Assembly: GCA_945607605.1 (NCBI GenBank)
Contig: CALYZE010000010.1
Location: forward strand, 1-51,131
Length of the DNA: 51,131 bases
From: an uncultured Bacteroides sp.
Lineage (GTDB): Bacteria; Bacteroidota; Bacteroidia; Bacteroidales; Bacteroidaceae
Direction of reading: 5' to 3'
Shown: positions 25,581 to 35,078 of the stretch, in pieces
Numbering within the stretch: position 1 is the stretch's first letter
Layout of the letters: the number at the start of each line of letters is the position of its first letter
Position numbers and translations under genes: made by a program
Notes under the pieces: model-generated
Told to the model about the DNA's origin: nothing
Seen by the model: the letters and a program-made list of their open reading frames with translations, nothing else
Database searches by the model: none

Positions 25581-26867
25581 ATGGAAACAAAGAAATTGCA
25601 TTTTGAGACTTTACAGCTTCATGTAGGACAAGAGCAGCCTGACTCGGCTACAGACGCGCGTGCCGTTCCTATTTATCAGACTACTTCGTATGTATTTCGT
25701 GACTCAGCCCATGCTGCTGCTCGTTTCGGTTTGCAAGATCCGGGGAATATCTACGGTCGTTTGACCAATTCTACGCAAGATGTATTCGAGAAGCGTGTTG
25801 CTGCGCTGGAAGGGGGTGTTGCCGGATTGGCTGTTGCATCGGGTGCAGCTGCCATTACTTATGCCATTGAAAATATTACTCGTGCCGGCGATCACATTGT
25901 AGCTGCCAAAACCATTTATGGAGGCACGTATAATTTGTTAGCTCACACATTACCTGCCTATGGCATTGATACAACTTTTGTGGATCCGAGCCATTTGAGC
26001 AATTTCGAGAAAGCCATTCAACCGAATACCAAAGCTGTATTTCTTGAGACCTTAGGAAATCCGAACTGCAATGTTATTGATATCGAAGCTGTTGCTAAAA
26101 TAGCACATCAACATAAGATTCCTTTGATTGTGGACAACACTTTCGGTACCCCCTATTTGGTTCGTCCTATTGAACACGGTGCAGACATCGTTGTTCATTC
26201 AGCAACGAAGTTCATCGGGGGGCATGGAACCTCTTTGGGAGGAGTTATCGTGGATAGCGGCCAATTTGATTGGGTAGCTTCCGGCAAATTTCCTCAACTG
26301 ACAGAACCGGATCCGAGCTATCACGGAGTACGTTTTGTAGAGGCTGCCGGTCCTGCGGCTTATGCCATTCGTATTCGTGCCATATTGTTGCGTGATACAG
26401 GTGCTGCCATCAGCCCTTTCAATGCTTTCCTTCTGTTGCAAGGTCTTGAAACATTGTCTCTTCGTGTGGAGCGTCATGTAGAAAATACGTTGAAGGTGGT
26501 GGAGTTCTTGAAGAAGCACGCTAAGGTGGCGGCTGTCAATCATCCTTCGTTGCCGGAACATCCGGATCATGCGCTTTATAATAAGTATTTCCCGAATGAC
26601 GGTGGTTCGATCTTTACGTTTGAAGTGAAAGGAGGAACGAAGGAGGCGCAGGCGTTTATAGACAACCTACAAATTTTCTCACTATTGGCAAATGTGGCTG
26701 ATGTGAAGTCTTTGGTTATTCATCCTGCAACGACCACGCATTCTCAACTGAGTGCACAGGAGTTGGAAGAGCAAGGTATCAAGGCCGGAACTGTGCGTCT
26801 TTCCATTGGAACAGAGCATATTGATGATTTGTTGGACGATCTTTCTCAAGCTTTTGACAAAATTTGA
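25581..26867 (+). CDS. metY: O-acetylhomoserine aminocarboxypropyltransferase (sulfhydrylase)
   Basis: PLP enzyme that makes homocysteine from O-acetylhomoserine and sulfide (or methionine from methanethiol) in the cytosol. The N-terminus [20 protein letters not shown] and block [11 protein letters not shown] are typical; the PLP lysine lies in [18 protein letters not shown]. Length 428 residues matches MetY rather than the shorter cystathionine gamma-synthase/lyase enzymes (about 380-400). The gene is followed by mnmA after 48 bases, on the same strand; both deal with sulfur. Confidence 0.94.
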   Translation: METKKLHFETLQLHVGQEQPDSATDARAVPIYQTTSYVFRDSAHAAARFGLQDPGNIYGRLTNSTQDVFEKRVAALEGGVAGLAVASGAAAITYAIENITRAGDHIVAAKTIYGGTYNLLAHTLPAYGIDTTFVDPSHLSNFEKAIQPNTKAVFLETLGNPNCNVIDIEAVAKIAHQHKIPLIVDNTFGTPYLVRPIEHGADIVVHSATKFIGGHGTSLGGVIVDSGQFDWVASGKFPQLTEPDPSYHGVRFVEAAGPAAYAIRIRAILLRDTGAAISPFNAFLLLQGLETLSLRVERHVENTLKVVEFLKKHAKVAAVNHPSLPEHPDHALYNKYFPNDGGSIFTFEVKGGTKEAQAFIDNLQIFSLLANVADVKSLVIHPATTTHSQLSAQELEEQGIKAGTVRLSIGTEHIDDLLDDLSQAFDKI

Positions 26868-26915
26868 AAATGAAAGGATGAATGGAATTAGATTTATAAA
26901 GAGTTATCTATTAGA

Positions 26916-27980
26916 ATGAATATAGCTGTGTTATTGTCGGGAGGTGTTGACAGTTCTGTGGTAGTGCATCTTCTTTGTGAACAAGGTTACCGTCCTTCTC
27001 TATTTTATATAAAAATAGGGAAGGACGATGCTGATTATATGGATTGCTCTGCGGAAGAGGATTTGGAAATAGCCACTGCCGTTGCTCGTCGCTACGGACT
27101 TTCGTTAGAGGTGGTTGATTTGCATCAGGAGTATTGGGATAATGTAGCTGCTTATGCCATTGATAAAATACGTCGGGGATTGACGCCCAATCCGGATGTG
27201 ATGTGTAATAAGCTGATTAAATTTGGTTGTTTTGAAAAGCAGGTAGGGCAAGAGTTTGACTTTACCGCAACCGGACATTATGCCACCACGATTCTTTTGG
27301 ATGGTAAGACTTGGTTGGGTACTGCTGTTGATCCGATTAAAGATCAGACCGACTTTCTCGCCCAAATCAATTATCTGCAAGTTTCTAAGCTGATGTTTCC
27401 CTTAGGTGGGTTAATGAAGCATGAAGTGCGTGATATAGCCTTGCGTGCAGGGCTTCCCAGCGCTAAACGCCGTGACAGTCAAGGAATCTGTTTTCTGGGT
27501 AAGATTAATTATAATGATTTTGTCCGTCGCTTTCTTGGTGAACGGGAAGGAGATATTTTAGAGTTAGAGACAGGGAAGAGAATAGGAACACATCGTGGAT
27601 ATTGGTTTCATACCATTGGCCAGCGCAAAGGATTGGGGTTGAGTGGCGGACCTTGGTTTGTTGTTCGCAAGGATATAGAAGAAAATGTGATTTACGTTTC
27701 TCGTGGATATGACACGGAGCAACAGTTTGGCAATGAGTTTCGGATGCACGATTTTCATTTCATTACGGATGATCCGTGGAGGAATCTAAAGCATGAGATT
27801 GAAGTAACCTTCAAAATACGCCATACTCCCGAGTTTATGAAAGGACATTTGTTTCAGGAAGCGGAAGGGTATCGTATGGTTTCGGAGAAAAAATTACAAG
27901 GAATTGCACCTGGTCAGTTTGGAGTCATTTATGATGCTACTTCACAGCTTTGCATCGGAAGTGGTGAGATTTGTCTGTAG
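26916..27980 (+). CDS. mnmA: tRNA-specific 2-thiouridylase MnmA
   Basis: Adds sulfur to U34 of tRNA-Glu, -Gln and -Lys in the cytosol. The PP-loop [10 protein letters not shown] is at the N-terminus, the first catalytic cysteine in [16 protein letters not shown] and the second in [12 protein letters not shown], so both cysteines needed for the persulfide mechanism are present. The C-terminal beta-barrel contains [19 protein letters not shown]. Length 354 residues is normal. It ends 24 bases before the convergent response-regulator gene, without an obvious terminator. Confidence 0.95.
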   Translation: MNIAVLLSGGVDSSVVVHLLCEQGYRPSLFYIKIGKDDADYMDCSAEEDLEIATAVARRYGLSLEVVDLHQEYWDNVAAYAIDKIRRGLTPNPDVMCNKLIKFGCFEKQVGQEFDFTATGHYATTILLDGKTWLGTAVDPIKDQTDFLAQINYLQVSKLMFPLGGLMKHEVRDIALRAGLPSAKRRDSQGICFLGKINYNDFVRRFLGEREGDILELETGKRIGTHRGYWFHTIGQRKGLGLSGGPWFVVRKDIEENVIYVSRGYDTEQQFGNEFRMHDFHFITDDPWRNLKHEIEVTFKIRHTPEFMKGHLFQEAEGYRMVSEKKLQGIAPGQFGVIYDATSQLCIGSGEICL

Positions 27981-28004
27981 CTTTTAAGTGGTATTTTCCC
28001 CTCT

Positions 28005-28664
28005 TTATATGTAATATTCCACCAAGTCTATAATGCCTGCTTTCATTGCATATTTGGTAGCTTCATGTGAGTTATTCACATTCAGTTTCCGGAAAATATT
28101 TTTCCGGTGACTGTTGATGGTGTGGAAGCTGAGATTCTTTTCGGTAGCTATTTCTTTAGTAGTCTTTCCTAAAGCTATTTCTTTCAGGATACTTCTTTCG
28201 GCAGGTGTCAGTAAATCGTCTTTGATGGCTGGGTGGGTAGGTGAAGCTCTGTTGCCCGAAAGCAATAAGTTGCTGACGTGGTTACAGATGAAACGTTCTT
28301 TCCTTGAAGAACACTGTAGTGCAGTTAGGATTTCTTCTTTGGAGTTGTCTTTCATGACTACGCCGAATGCCATACTACTGAACAGTATCTGTCGTAAGAA
28401 AGGTATGCTCAATTCATCGGAAAACAGTAGCCAATCTGCTTCTTTAAAGCGTTCGTGCAATACGATCAATTCTTCTGCTCCGGAAAAATCAAACAAGGTA
28501 TAATCCAAAATGACAACGGCTGTAGGGTGTAGGCGCAACTGTTGTATCAGCTCTGCCTTGTTGTCAGCTTCAAGTAATAGGGAGACTTCTTTCTGCTTGC
28601 TCAACAAAAACATCATACCTGCTTTGGTGATATCTTGATTATCTGCTATGATAAATTCTCTCAT
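28005..28664 (-). CDS. NarL/LuxR-type response regulator, orphan
   Basis: 219 residues from the ATG at 28664. The receiver domain spans about 1-120 with the phosphoacceptor D54 in VVILDYTLFDFSG and a lysine in GVVMKDNS; the acidic pair that holds Mg is reduced to one aspartate (IIADNQD). The C-terminal LuxR helix-turn-helix is LTPAERSILKEIALGKTTKE followed by HTINSHRKNIFRKLNV. No histidine kinase gene lies nearby. A longer start at 28697 would overlap the presumed promoter (TACATTTG on the minus strand, 28694-28701) and was rejected. Target genes unknown. Confidence 0.9.
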   Translation of the reverse strand: MREFIIADNQDITKAGMMFLLSKQKEVSLLLEADNKAELIQQLRLHPTAVVILDYTLFDFSGAEELIVLHERFKEADWLLFSDELSIPFLRQILFSSMAFGVVMKDNSKEEILTALQCSSRKERFICNHVSNLLLSGNRASPTHPAIKDDLLTPAERSILKEIALGKTTKEIATEKNLSFHTINSHRKNIFRKLNVNNSHEATKYAMKAGIIDLVEYYI

Positions 28665-28693
28665 AATAAGTATACCTTCTAAAAAACTCCGTT

Positions 28694-28701
28694 GCAAATG
28701 T
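28694..28701 (-). promoter_or_regulatory. Candidate -7 element of the response-regulator gene
   Basis: TACATTTG on the minus strand, 29 bases before the chosen ATG, with GTTG 18 bases further upstream as a partial -33 match. Confidence 0.5.
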
Positions 28702-28771
28702 ACATTTTTTCAGCGATTTTCAACAGCGTGTGTTCTATTAATTTGCGATGAACTTACGGCAAGAATACTAA

Positions 28772-30208
28772 TTAAGTAGGAATATTCGTCGGCTTCTTAA
28801 TTATTTTATATCCGATGGTCGCAATGAGGATGCTCATCAACGGACTCATTAGGTTGAAAAAACAGTAAGGTAGATAGGTCAGCGTGGGCACACTCAGAAT
28901 GGTGGCTTGTGTCATCCCGCATGTATTCCAGGGTATCAAGGGAGACGTTACCGTTACAGCATCTTCTGTGGTACGGCTCAACAGACGGCTTTCGTATCCT
29001 TTTCGCTCAAATATATTGCTGAACATATTTCCGGTGAGGATGATGCTGATGTATTGGTCGGCAGTTGCCAAATTAAGAAATAATCCCGAACAAACCGTTG
29101 AGGCTACCATGCTGGCCGTGTTTTTCATAAAGCGCACAAAGACTGAAGTAATACTGCCCAACATTCCACTGGCAGTCATGGCACCTCCAAAACACATGGC
29201 ACAAAGAATGAGCCAGATGGTATTCATCATGCCTGACATGCCTCGTGTCGCAATTAATTCTGTCAGCATCACACTGTTGGTTTGCAAGTTGGTGTTGCCA
29301 TAGAAGGTGGTCATGATGCCTTTGAATAGATTTTCATCCCCTGCAATCTCTACTAATAAATCGGGTTGAAAGATTAAAGCAAATACCCCTGCCAACATTG
29401 CAGAGAGAAACAGGGTAATAATGGATTGTATTCTGCTTGCAATAAGTATTCCAGTGGCAACGGGTACCAATAATAGCCAGGGGGTGATATTGAATTTCGC
29501 ATCTAAGACGGCAGTAAAATGAACCATCTGCTCTGTATCGCTTGTTTCGTGGGTAAGTCCCATCACTGTGAAGATAATAAGAGCGATGATCAGGGAGGGG
29601 ATAGTGGTAATCATCATATATCGGATATGACTGAATAGTGGGGTACCTGTAACGGAAGAGGCCAATACGGTAGTATCTGATAATGGAGAGATTTTATCAC
29701 CAAAGTAGGCTCCCGAAATGATGGCGCCTGCTATCCATCCTTCCTCAAATCCTTGTGCTTTGCCTATCCCCAATAGGGCAATTCCAATGGTGGCTATGGT
29801 AGTCCACGAACTACCTGTCATGACAGATACCAATGCACATATCACACAAGTGGAGGTTAGAAAGAAGTCGGGATGAATAACCTGTATTCCATAATAAATG
29901 AGGGTAGGTACCACTCCGCTGATCATCCATGCACCACTCAATGCTCCGATTATTAATAAGATAATGATAGCAGTGGTGACGCCAGCCACATTATTGGTAA
30001 TGGCCAACTCGTAGTCTTTCCATGGTATACGATAGAATATCATACCGATAAAAATGCAGATGGCAGTGGTAGTAAGTAAGGAAATCTGGCTCCCCCCACT
30101 AAGAGCATCACTTCCGAAGGTGTGGATGGTGGCAAACAACATTCCTACCAAAAAGGCGAGAGGAAGAAGAGAAACAAGAGGGGAGGGGATTTTATTTTTT
30201 GAACTCAT
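28772..30208 (-). CDS. nhaC: NhaC-type Na+/H+ antiporter
   Basis: 478-residue polytopic inner-membrane protein with about eleven or twelve helices. Family features include GAYFGDKISPLSDTTVLASS, the conserved polar segment of NhaC proteins, and MTGSSWTTIATIGIALLGIG. Expected to exchange sodium for protons; some family members instead swap malate/lactate or other organic ions, so the exact ions are uncertain. It starts at 30208, with TATCTTTG on the minus strand at 30234-30241 as likely -7 element. The response-regulator gene follows on the same strand after a 107-base gap. Confidence 0.9.
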   Translation of the reverse strand: MSSKNKIPSPLVSLLPLAFLVGMLFATIHTFGSDALSGGSQISLLTTTAICIFIGMIFYRIPWKDYELAITNNVAGVTTAIIILLIIGALSGAWMISGVVPTLIYYGIQVIHPDFFLTSTCVICALVSVMTGSSWTTIATIGIALLGIGKAQGFEEGWIAGAIISGAYFGDKISPLSDTTVLASSVTGTPLFSHIRYMMITTIPSLIIALIIFTVMGLTHETSDTEQMVHFTAVLDAKFNITPWLLLVPVATGILIASRIQSIITLFLSAMLAGVFALIFQPDLLVEIAGDENLFKGIMTTFYGNTNLQTNSVMLTELIATRGMSGMMNTIWLILCAMCFGGAMTASGMLGSITSVFVRFMKNTASMVASTVCSGLFLNLATADQYISIILTGNMFSNIFERKGYESRLLSRTTEDAVTVTSPLIPWNTCGMTQATILSVPTLTYLPYCFFNLMSPLMSILIATIGYKIIKKPTNIPT

Positions 30209-30233
30209 TATATTCTATCTCTTTTAGCGGATG

Positions 30234-30241
30234 CAAAGATA
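30234..30241 (-). promoter_or_regulatory. Candidate -7 element of nhaC
   Basis: TATCTTTG on the minus strand, 26 bases before the nhaC ATG; no clear -33 box. Confidence 0.5.
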
Positions 30242-30492
30242 CGACTAATTCTGTATAATTTTACCATTTATCTCTGAACGAACCTTTATTTTCCTCATAA
30301 AGCTAAAAAAAAGCGTTAATTATTCGATATAATGTATATTTATGCAATTAGGCTTGTGGCATCTAGTACTGTGTGAATACCTGATCTGCGGTTGGTGTTT
30401 TTCATCTGACTATTCTCATTTGTCCTAAATAATCCGTATTTTTGTGTGTTGTAAAGGTAAAAGAAAAGGTTCATCTAAAAATCAATGGATAA

Positions 30493-31566
30493 ATGGGAAA
30501 GAAAATACTGAGTACAAACAAGAAAGTGGTGACTTTCGGTGAAGTCATGTTGAGGTTGACCACTCCGGGATATCGCCGTTTTTCTCAAACACATGAATTT
30601 GTTGCGACCTATGGAGGAAGTGAAGCGAATGTTGCGGTATCGCTAGCGCATTTTGGTATACCTACTGAGTTTGTCACCCGCCTGCCCGATAATGCGATGG
30701 CACGTGCTTGTATTGCTTCTCTTCGCGCCAGTGGATTGGGTACGGAAGGAATTATATTTGGAGGGAAGCGTCTGGGACTTTATTACCTGGAAAGTGGGGC
30801 TGCTTTCCGTAATTCCAATGTAGTTTACGACCGCGAAGGCTCTTCTTTTGCCACTCTTCGTCCCGGAATGATCGATTGGGAAAAGATATTTTCCGATGCT
30901 GGCTGGTTTCACTGGTCAGGTATTGCTGCTGCTCTTTCACAAGAGGGAGCTGATACCTGTCGCGAAGCACTTGAAGTTGCAGATCGTATGGGGCTTACCA
31001 TATCTTGCGACCTTAACTTTCGAAAGAAACTTTGGAACTATGGTAGGAAGGCAGCAGAAGTAATGCAGCCTCTGGTACAATATAGTGATGTCATTTTTGG
31101 TGCGGAACCTGAATACCAAGAAATCCTAGGCATTCCTCCGGTAGGCTTTAAAGCCGTTACCGCCGCCGATACTTCTTTTGAATCTACTCTTCCGGCTTTT
31201 GAGACATTCGGACGAAAAGTATCAGCACTTATACCTCGTTGCCAAAAGATATTCCTAGAGTTGCGCAATTCCATTACTTCCAACCATAACCTTCTTGCGG
31301 CTATCCTTTATTCAGATGACTCTCTGAAGCATACTGGAATTTACGACATCGAATCTGAAGTAGATCGTGTGGGAGCGGGTGACGCATTTGTGAGCGGTTT
31401 AATTTATGGTTTGATTCATTACCCAGATGATGACTCCAAAGTATTAGAATATGCACTTGCTGCTTCGGCATTGAAAAATACAATTTATGGTGACTTTAAT
31501 CTGGTAACCGTAGAAGAGGTAGAAAGTTTAATGAACGGGAATACATCAGGACGAGTGTTAAGATAG
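30493..31566 (+). CDS. kdgK: PfkB-family sugar kinase, probably 2-keto-3-deoxygluconate kinase
   Basis: 357-residue ribokinase-fold enzyme. The N-terminal GEVMLRLTTPGYRRFSQ and GGSEANVAVSLAHFG are PfkB signature 1; the catalytic aspartate lies in DRVGAGDAFVSGLIYG (signature 2). The long N-terminal pattern MLRL...FSQTHEFVATYGG is usual in KDG kinases, which phosphorylate 2-keto-3-deoxygluconate in uronate and pectin breakdown. No KDPG aldolase or uronate gene adjoins it here, so the substrate rests on family resemblance alone. Confidence 0.8.
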   Translation: MGKKILSTNKKVVTFGEVMLRLTTPGYRRFSQTHEFVATYGGSEANVAVSLAHFGIPTEFVTRLPDNAMARACIASLRASGLGTEGIIFGGKRLGLYYLESGAAFRNSNVVYDREGSSFATLRPGMIDWEKIFSDAGWFHWSGIAAALSQEGADTCREALEVADRMGLTISCDLNFRKKLWNYGRKAAEVMQPLVQYSDVIFGAEPEYQEILGIPPVGFKAVTAADTSFESTLPAFETFGRKVSALIPRCQKIFLELRNSITSNHNLLAAILYSDDSLKHTGIYDIESEVDRVGAGDAFVSGLIYGLIHYPDDDSKVLEYALAASALKNTIYGDFNLVTVEEVESLMNGNTSGRVLR

Positions 31567-31703
31567 TCCCTTTATCATACTTTTACCTATGAAAAGGATG
31601 CTTTATGTCAATGAATCGGATAAAAGTGAGAGAAAGTCGACATGAAATAAAGAATGAATACATACCTTTGGCATGTAATAGAAATTAAAAATAAAAGAAT
31701 ATC

Positions 31704-32129
31704 ATGAAAAGTGATCCTAAAGAATGTCTGTATTGTCAGAATAATGAAACGTTGAATAGTCTTATGATTGAGATTGCTCAACTGAGTGTTTCACGCGCTT
31801 TTTTGTTTAAGGAGCAAACTTATAGAGGCCGCTGTTTGGTTGCCTATAAAGATCATGTGAATGATTTGAATGAATTAAGTGATGAAGAACGGAATGCTTT
31901 TATGGAAGATGTTGCTCGTGTAACACGTGCCATGCAGAAAGCATTCAATCCGGAAAAGATTAATTATGGTGCTTACTCCGATAAATTATCTCATCTTCAT
32001 TTCCATCTTGCTCCTAAATATGTAGATGGTCCCGACTATGGCGGTGTTTTTCAGATGAATCCGGGTAAGGTTTATCTGACTGATGCTGAATATCAAGTAT
32101 TGATTGAGGCTGTGAAGAAAGAGCTTTGA
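31704..32129 (+). CDS. HIT-family nucleotide hydrolase/transferase
   Basis: 141 residues. The histidine-triad motif HLHFHLAPK (H-x-H-x-H-xx) contains the catalytic histidine that attacks nucleotide phosphates. An N-terminal CLYC pair suggests a partial zinc site as in other HIT proteins. The middle part (GRCLVAYKDHVNDLNEL) is a standard HIT strand. HIT proteins hydrolyse adenosine phosphoramidates, dinucleoside polyphosphates or similar. It is preceded by TACCTTTG (31663-31670), a -7-like element, and faces the oxidoreductase gene tail to tail. Confidence 0.9.
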   Translation: MKSDPKECLYCQNNETLNSLMIEIAQLSVSRAFLFKEQTYRGRCLVAYKDHVNDLNELSDEERNAFMEDVARVTRAMQKAFNPEKINYGAYSDKLSHLHFHLAPKYVDGPDYGGVFQMNPGKVYLTDAEYQVLIEAVKKEL

Positions 32130-32138
32130 TCGTGAGGG

Positions 32139-32199
32139 GTGATGAGTGATGGGGCTATGACGCTTTTCGGGAAAGAATCATAGGACAATCACTCATTAC
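32139..32199. terminator. Possible bidirectional stem-loop between convergent genes
   Basis: GTGATGAGTGAT (32139-32150) pairs with ATCACTCATTAC (32188-32199) apart from one G-U. The loop is large (37 bases) and there is no long U-run, so the assignment is weak. Confidence 0.35.
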
Positions 32200-32201
32200 T
32201 G

Positions 32202-33188
32202 TTATATTTTACCGAGTATTTTATCCATCACCCAGTTTGTTAGTGTAGCGCTTTCGCCGTTGCAAGAACAAATCGATTTTTCGAGAAGATGGTCTACTAC
32301 AGCTTGAATGAGAGGCTGTTGGACGTAGGTTGGATTCTCAATTAAAATTTCTTTTCGCCCTTCTTCTGTGTGTAAGGCGATGGGATCGTAGGTGAAGACT
32401 GAAAAACAGATCATGCCTTTATCACCAATGATTTCGATGCGGTCTTCGCTGGCTGACTCATGGGCGACAAAACACCATGACCCACTTCCTACCAATCCAT
32501 TATCAAATTGGAAACTACCGCTAAGAGTATCTTCTACTGCATATAAACCGCCACGGTTACTCTTGTATCCACTAGCTTCAAGTATGCAGCCAAATATATC
32601 TTGTAATAAATCAATCTGATGAGGAGCCAGGTCATAGAAATATCCTCCGCCAGCAATATCTGGCTGTACACGCCAAGGTAAATTCGCTTTATTATAATCT
32701 AAATCTCGAGGAGGTTGGGCAAAACGTATCTGAATATTGATCACGTTACCAATGGTTCCATCATTAATCAATGATTTTACTTTTTGGAAATAGGGGAGGT
32801 AACGACGGTAATACGCGACAAAACAAGGAACGCCTGTTTCCTTGGAAATCCGGTTAATACGGCAACATTCTGCATACGTAACCGCCATTGGTTTTTCAAT
32901 GTAAACCGGTTTCCCTGCCTTCATAGACATGATGGCATAGGTGGCATGAGAAGAAGGAGGGGTAGCGATATATACAGCGTTTACTTCTTCATCGTCAATG
33001 AGTTCCTGAGCATCATCATACCATTTAGGTATGCCTCTTTCTTTAGCATAAGTTTTAGCTTTCTCGCCATTCCGACTCATGACTGCTACAACTTCGGAAT
33101 CTTCTATTTTTTGAAAGGCAGGTCCGCTCTTGTATTTGGTCACCTCTCCGCAACCGATGAATCCCCATTTAATCTTTTTCTTGCTCAT
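32202..33188 (-). CDS. Gfo/Idh/MocA-family NAD(P)-dependent oxidoreductase
   Basis: 328 residues. The Rossmann fold starts with KKIKWGFIGCGEVTKYKSGP and the family EKP motif, which helps bind the nicotinamide, is present in YIEKPMAVTYAECCRI. The C-terminal half has the usual sheet domain with a catalytic histidine candidate in YDLAPHQIDLLQDIFG. Such enzymes oxidise or reduce sugars, inositols or bile-like alcohols; the substrate is unknown. It is followed upstream on the minus strand by the S4 protein (11-base gap), so it is at the end of the rplY-pth-S4 gene run. Confidence 0.9.
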   Translation of the reverse strand: MSKKKIKWGFIGCGEVTKYKSGPAFQKIEDSEVVAVMSRNGEKAKTYAKERGIPKWYDDAQELIDDEEVNAVYIATPPSSHATYAIMSMKAGKPVYIEKPMAVTYAECCRINRISKETGVPCFVAYYRRYLPYFQKVKSLINDGTIGNVINIQIRFAQPPRDLDYNKANLPWRVQPDIAGGGYFYDLAPHQIDLLQDIFGCILEASGYKSNRGGLYAVEDTLSGSFQFDNGLVGSGSWCFVAHESASEDRIEIIGDKGMICFSVFTYDPIALHTEEGRKEILIENPTYVQQPLIQAVVDHLLEKSICSCNGESATLTNWVMDKILGKI

Positions 33189-33199
33189 AATAACCTTTT

Positions 33200-33619
33200 T
33201 TATTTTTCTTCGAAGTCAAATTCAAAATCAAAGTCGTCCATAAATTCCGGCGCAGTAAAATCCTCTAAGCTGCGGCGATCTTTTTTCGTGGGTCGTCCTG
33301 TTCCTTTGGCACGATTTATAAAACCGCTGGCACGACTCATTTCTAGTAGTTCGTATTGATCAGGAGTCGTAACATTTTCCATCACCTCAGATACGAGTTT
33401 TGCACCGACACGTTTTTCAATAGGCTGCAATACCTTGAAAGAATAGATGATAGGAGGTTTGCGAACTTGAATTACATCTCCTGGTTTTATCATGCGGGCA
33501 GCTTTGGCTAAGGCTCCGTTGATACTGATGCGTCCTTTCTTGCAAGCTTCAGCTGCAATGGTGCGTGTTTTGAAAATGCGTACAGCCCACATCCATTTGT
33601 CAATTCTAGCTTCGCTCAT
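33200..33619 (-). CDS. S4-domain RNA-binding protein (Hsp15/HslR-like)
   Basis: 139 residues. The S4 RNA-binding domain occupies the first 60 residues (RIDKWMWAVRIFKTRTIAAE, then GRISINGALAKAARMIKPGD), and the tail is basic then strongly acidic (DFDFEFDFEEK). Hsp15 relatives rescue stalled 50S subunits carrying nascent chains. It lies one base after the end of pth on the same strand, which agrees with a translation-rescue role next to peptidyl-tRNA hydrolase. Confidence 0.88.
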   Translation of the reverse strand: MSEARIDKWMWAVRIFKTRTIAAEACKKGRISINGALAKAARMIKPGDVIQVRKPPIIYSFKVLQPIEKRVGAKLVSEVMENVTTPDQYELLEMSRASGFINRAKGTGRPTKKDRRSLEDFTAPEFMDDFDFEFDFEEK

Positions 33620-33620
33620 A

Positions 33621-34184
33621 CTATTTTTTATTAAACTGATTCATGGTTATGTCGATTCCTGCCAGACAGAAACTTTTCACAATAGCTCCGGCATTCTCCA
33701 ATTTTTCATCCATTATCTTCCAATCTTCATCAGTGAAATGTCCCAATACAAAATCAATCTGACCGCCACGAGGAAATTCATTGCCGATGCCAAAACGTAG
33801 ACGTGCATAATTTTGCGTACCCAATGTAGTCGCTATATGTTTTAAGCCATTATGACCGGCATCGCTTCCTTTGCCTTTCAGACGTAGAGTTCCGAATGGA
33901 AGAGCGAGATCGTCTACTACTATCAATACGTTTTCCAGTGGAATGTTTTCTTTTTGCATCCAATAACGTACTGCATTACCGCTAAGATTCATATAGGTAG
34001 ATGGCTTTAACAATAACAACTGGCGACCTTTTACAGAGAAGGTGGTAGTAAAACCATAACGGCCGTCAGTAAAAGTGGCACCGGCTGCTTTGGCTAAAGC
34101 GTCGACTACCATAAATCCTATGTTATGGCGAGTATCGTGATATTCAGGACCGATATTACCTAATCCTACAATTAAGTATTTCAT
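33621..34184 (-). CDS. pth: Peptidyl-tRNA hydrolase
   Basis: Releases peptides from peptidyl-tRNA that drops off the ribosome. [20 protein letters not shown] is the family N-terminus, with the catalytic histidine in TRHNIGF; the conserved aspartate block is [11 protein letters not shown] and the tRNA-binding region is [15 protein letters not shown] took the ATG at 34184 (187 residues) instead of an upstream one at 34232, because the fold begins at MKYLIVGLG. Downstream are the S4 protein and oxidoreductase genes; rplY is upstream across a gap with an inverted repeat. Confidence 0.97.
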   Translation of the reverse strand: MKYLIVGLGNIGPEYHDTRHNIGFMVVDALAKAAGATFTDGRYGFTTTFSVKGRQLLLLKPSTYMNLSGNAVRYWMQKENIPLENVLIVVDDLALPFGTLRLKGKGSDAGHNGLKHIATTLGTQNYARLRFGIGNEFPRGGQIDFVLGHFTDEDWKIMDEKLENAGAIVKSFCLAGIDITMNQFNKK

Positions 34185-34252
34185 TGTCAATGATAAATGA
34201 TTAGTAGTGAATGCTTGGCTGATAGATACCAAACATTATAATAATATACAAA

Positions 34253-34321
34253 GGAACGCGGATTAACACAGTTGTCCGCGGATTGTTTTTTAATCTGCGT
34301 ATCTGCGTTAATCCGCGTTCC
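34253..34321. repeat. 19-base inverted repeat with CGCGGATTAA-type arms
   Basis: GGAACGCGGATTAACACAG (34253-34271) and CTGCGTTAATCCGCGTTCC (34303-34321) are reverse complements with one mismatch; the 31-base loop contains more copies of the same words (CCGCGGATT, AATCTGCG). It lies between rplY and pth on the minus strand. The arm composition looks like a dispersed repeat rather than local sequence and the stem could also end or process the rplY message. Confidence 0.8.
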
Positions 34322-34349
34322 GAAATATTTCTTTCTAAAGAAAGGCTGA

Positions 34350-34940
34350 TTAGTTGCCTGCGGCAGCAGCAGCACCTCTTGCAGCACGAGTCAATTTAAC
34401 TGCACATACAACGGCATCTTTAGAACTCAACAGTTCCAAATTTTCGTAGCTTAATTCACCAACTTTAACGGTCTTACCTAAACCAAGGTGAGCAACGTTC
34501 ACTACCAATTTTTCAGGTATCAAGTTGTACAAAGCTTTCACTTTCAGTTTACGCATCTGCAAAGTCAGTTTACCACCGGCTTTCACACCTTCTGCAAGAC
34601 CTTCCAACTGTACAGGAACTTCCATAACGATAGGTTTAGTTTCATCGATTTGGTAGAAGTCAACATGCAGGATCGTATCTTTTACCGGGTGGAATTGGAT
34701 ATCTTTCAAGATTGCATTGATCTTTTTGCCATCGATAAGCAGGTCAACTGCGTAGATGTGCGGAGTGTAAACCAAGTTGCGTAGGTTTTCTGCAGGTACA
34801 GTGAAAAGAATATTTTCACCACCCCCATAAAGTACACATGGTACACCATTGTTATTACGAATAGCTTTTAAAGCTCTAGCTTGTTCCGAAGAACGTTCTG
34901 CAACTGTTCTTGCAGTACCTTTTACTTCAATTGATTTCAT
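34350..34940 (-). CDS. rplY: 50S ribosomal protein L25 (general stress protein Ctc form)
   Basis: 196 residues: an N-terminal 5S rRNA-binding L25 domain (MKSIEVKGTARTVAERSSEQ to about 95) followed by the C-terminal TL5/Ctc beta domain (PVQLEGLAEGVKAGGKLTLQ), then an alanine-rich tail. The two-domain length separates it from the short enterobacterial L25. It has one of the best promoters in the window (TTTG-N19-TATTTTTG) and a leader of about 93 bases with direct and inverted repeats. It is the first gene of the rplY-pth-S4 run. Confidence 0.96.
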   Translation of the reverse strand: MKSIEVKGTARTVAERSSEQARALKAIRNNNGVPCVLYGGGENILFTVPAENLRNLVYTPHIYAVDLLIDGKKINAILKDIQFHPVKDTILHVDFYQIDETKPIVMEVPVQLEGLAEGVKAGGKLTLQMRKLKVKALYNLIPEKLVVNVAHLGLGKTVKVGELSYENLELLSSKDAVVCAVKLTRAARGAAAAAGN

Positions 34941-35037
34941 TTTCTAATTTTTTGTGTTACTCTAAATTAAGTATTTATTTTGCTTAATTCACCATCACAC
35001 GATGTGGCTTGCCACACGATGTTGCAAAAAAGCGGTG

Positions 35038-35068
35038 CAAAAATACAGTTTCTTTTTGAATTTTCAAA
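35038..35068 (-). promoter_or_regulatory. Promoter of rplY with matching -33 and -7 elements
   Basis: On the minus strand TTTG (35065-35068) is followed after 19 bases by TATTTTTG (35038-35045). This is the exact Bacteroides -33/-7 layout. Transcription should begin near 35033. Confidence 0.75.
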
Positions 35069-35078
35069 AGTTTATAAC

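Noticed and set aside
31667-31685. Sigma-54-like TTTGGCATG upstream of the HIT gene
   Set aside because: There is no GC at the -12 position; an ordinary -7 element TACCTTTG overlaps it.
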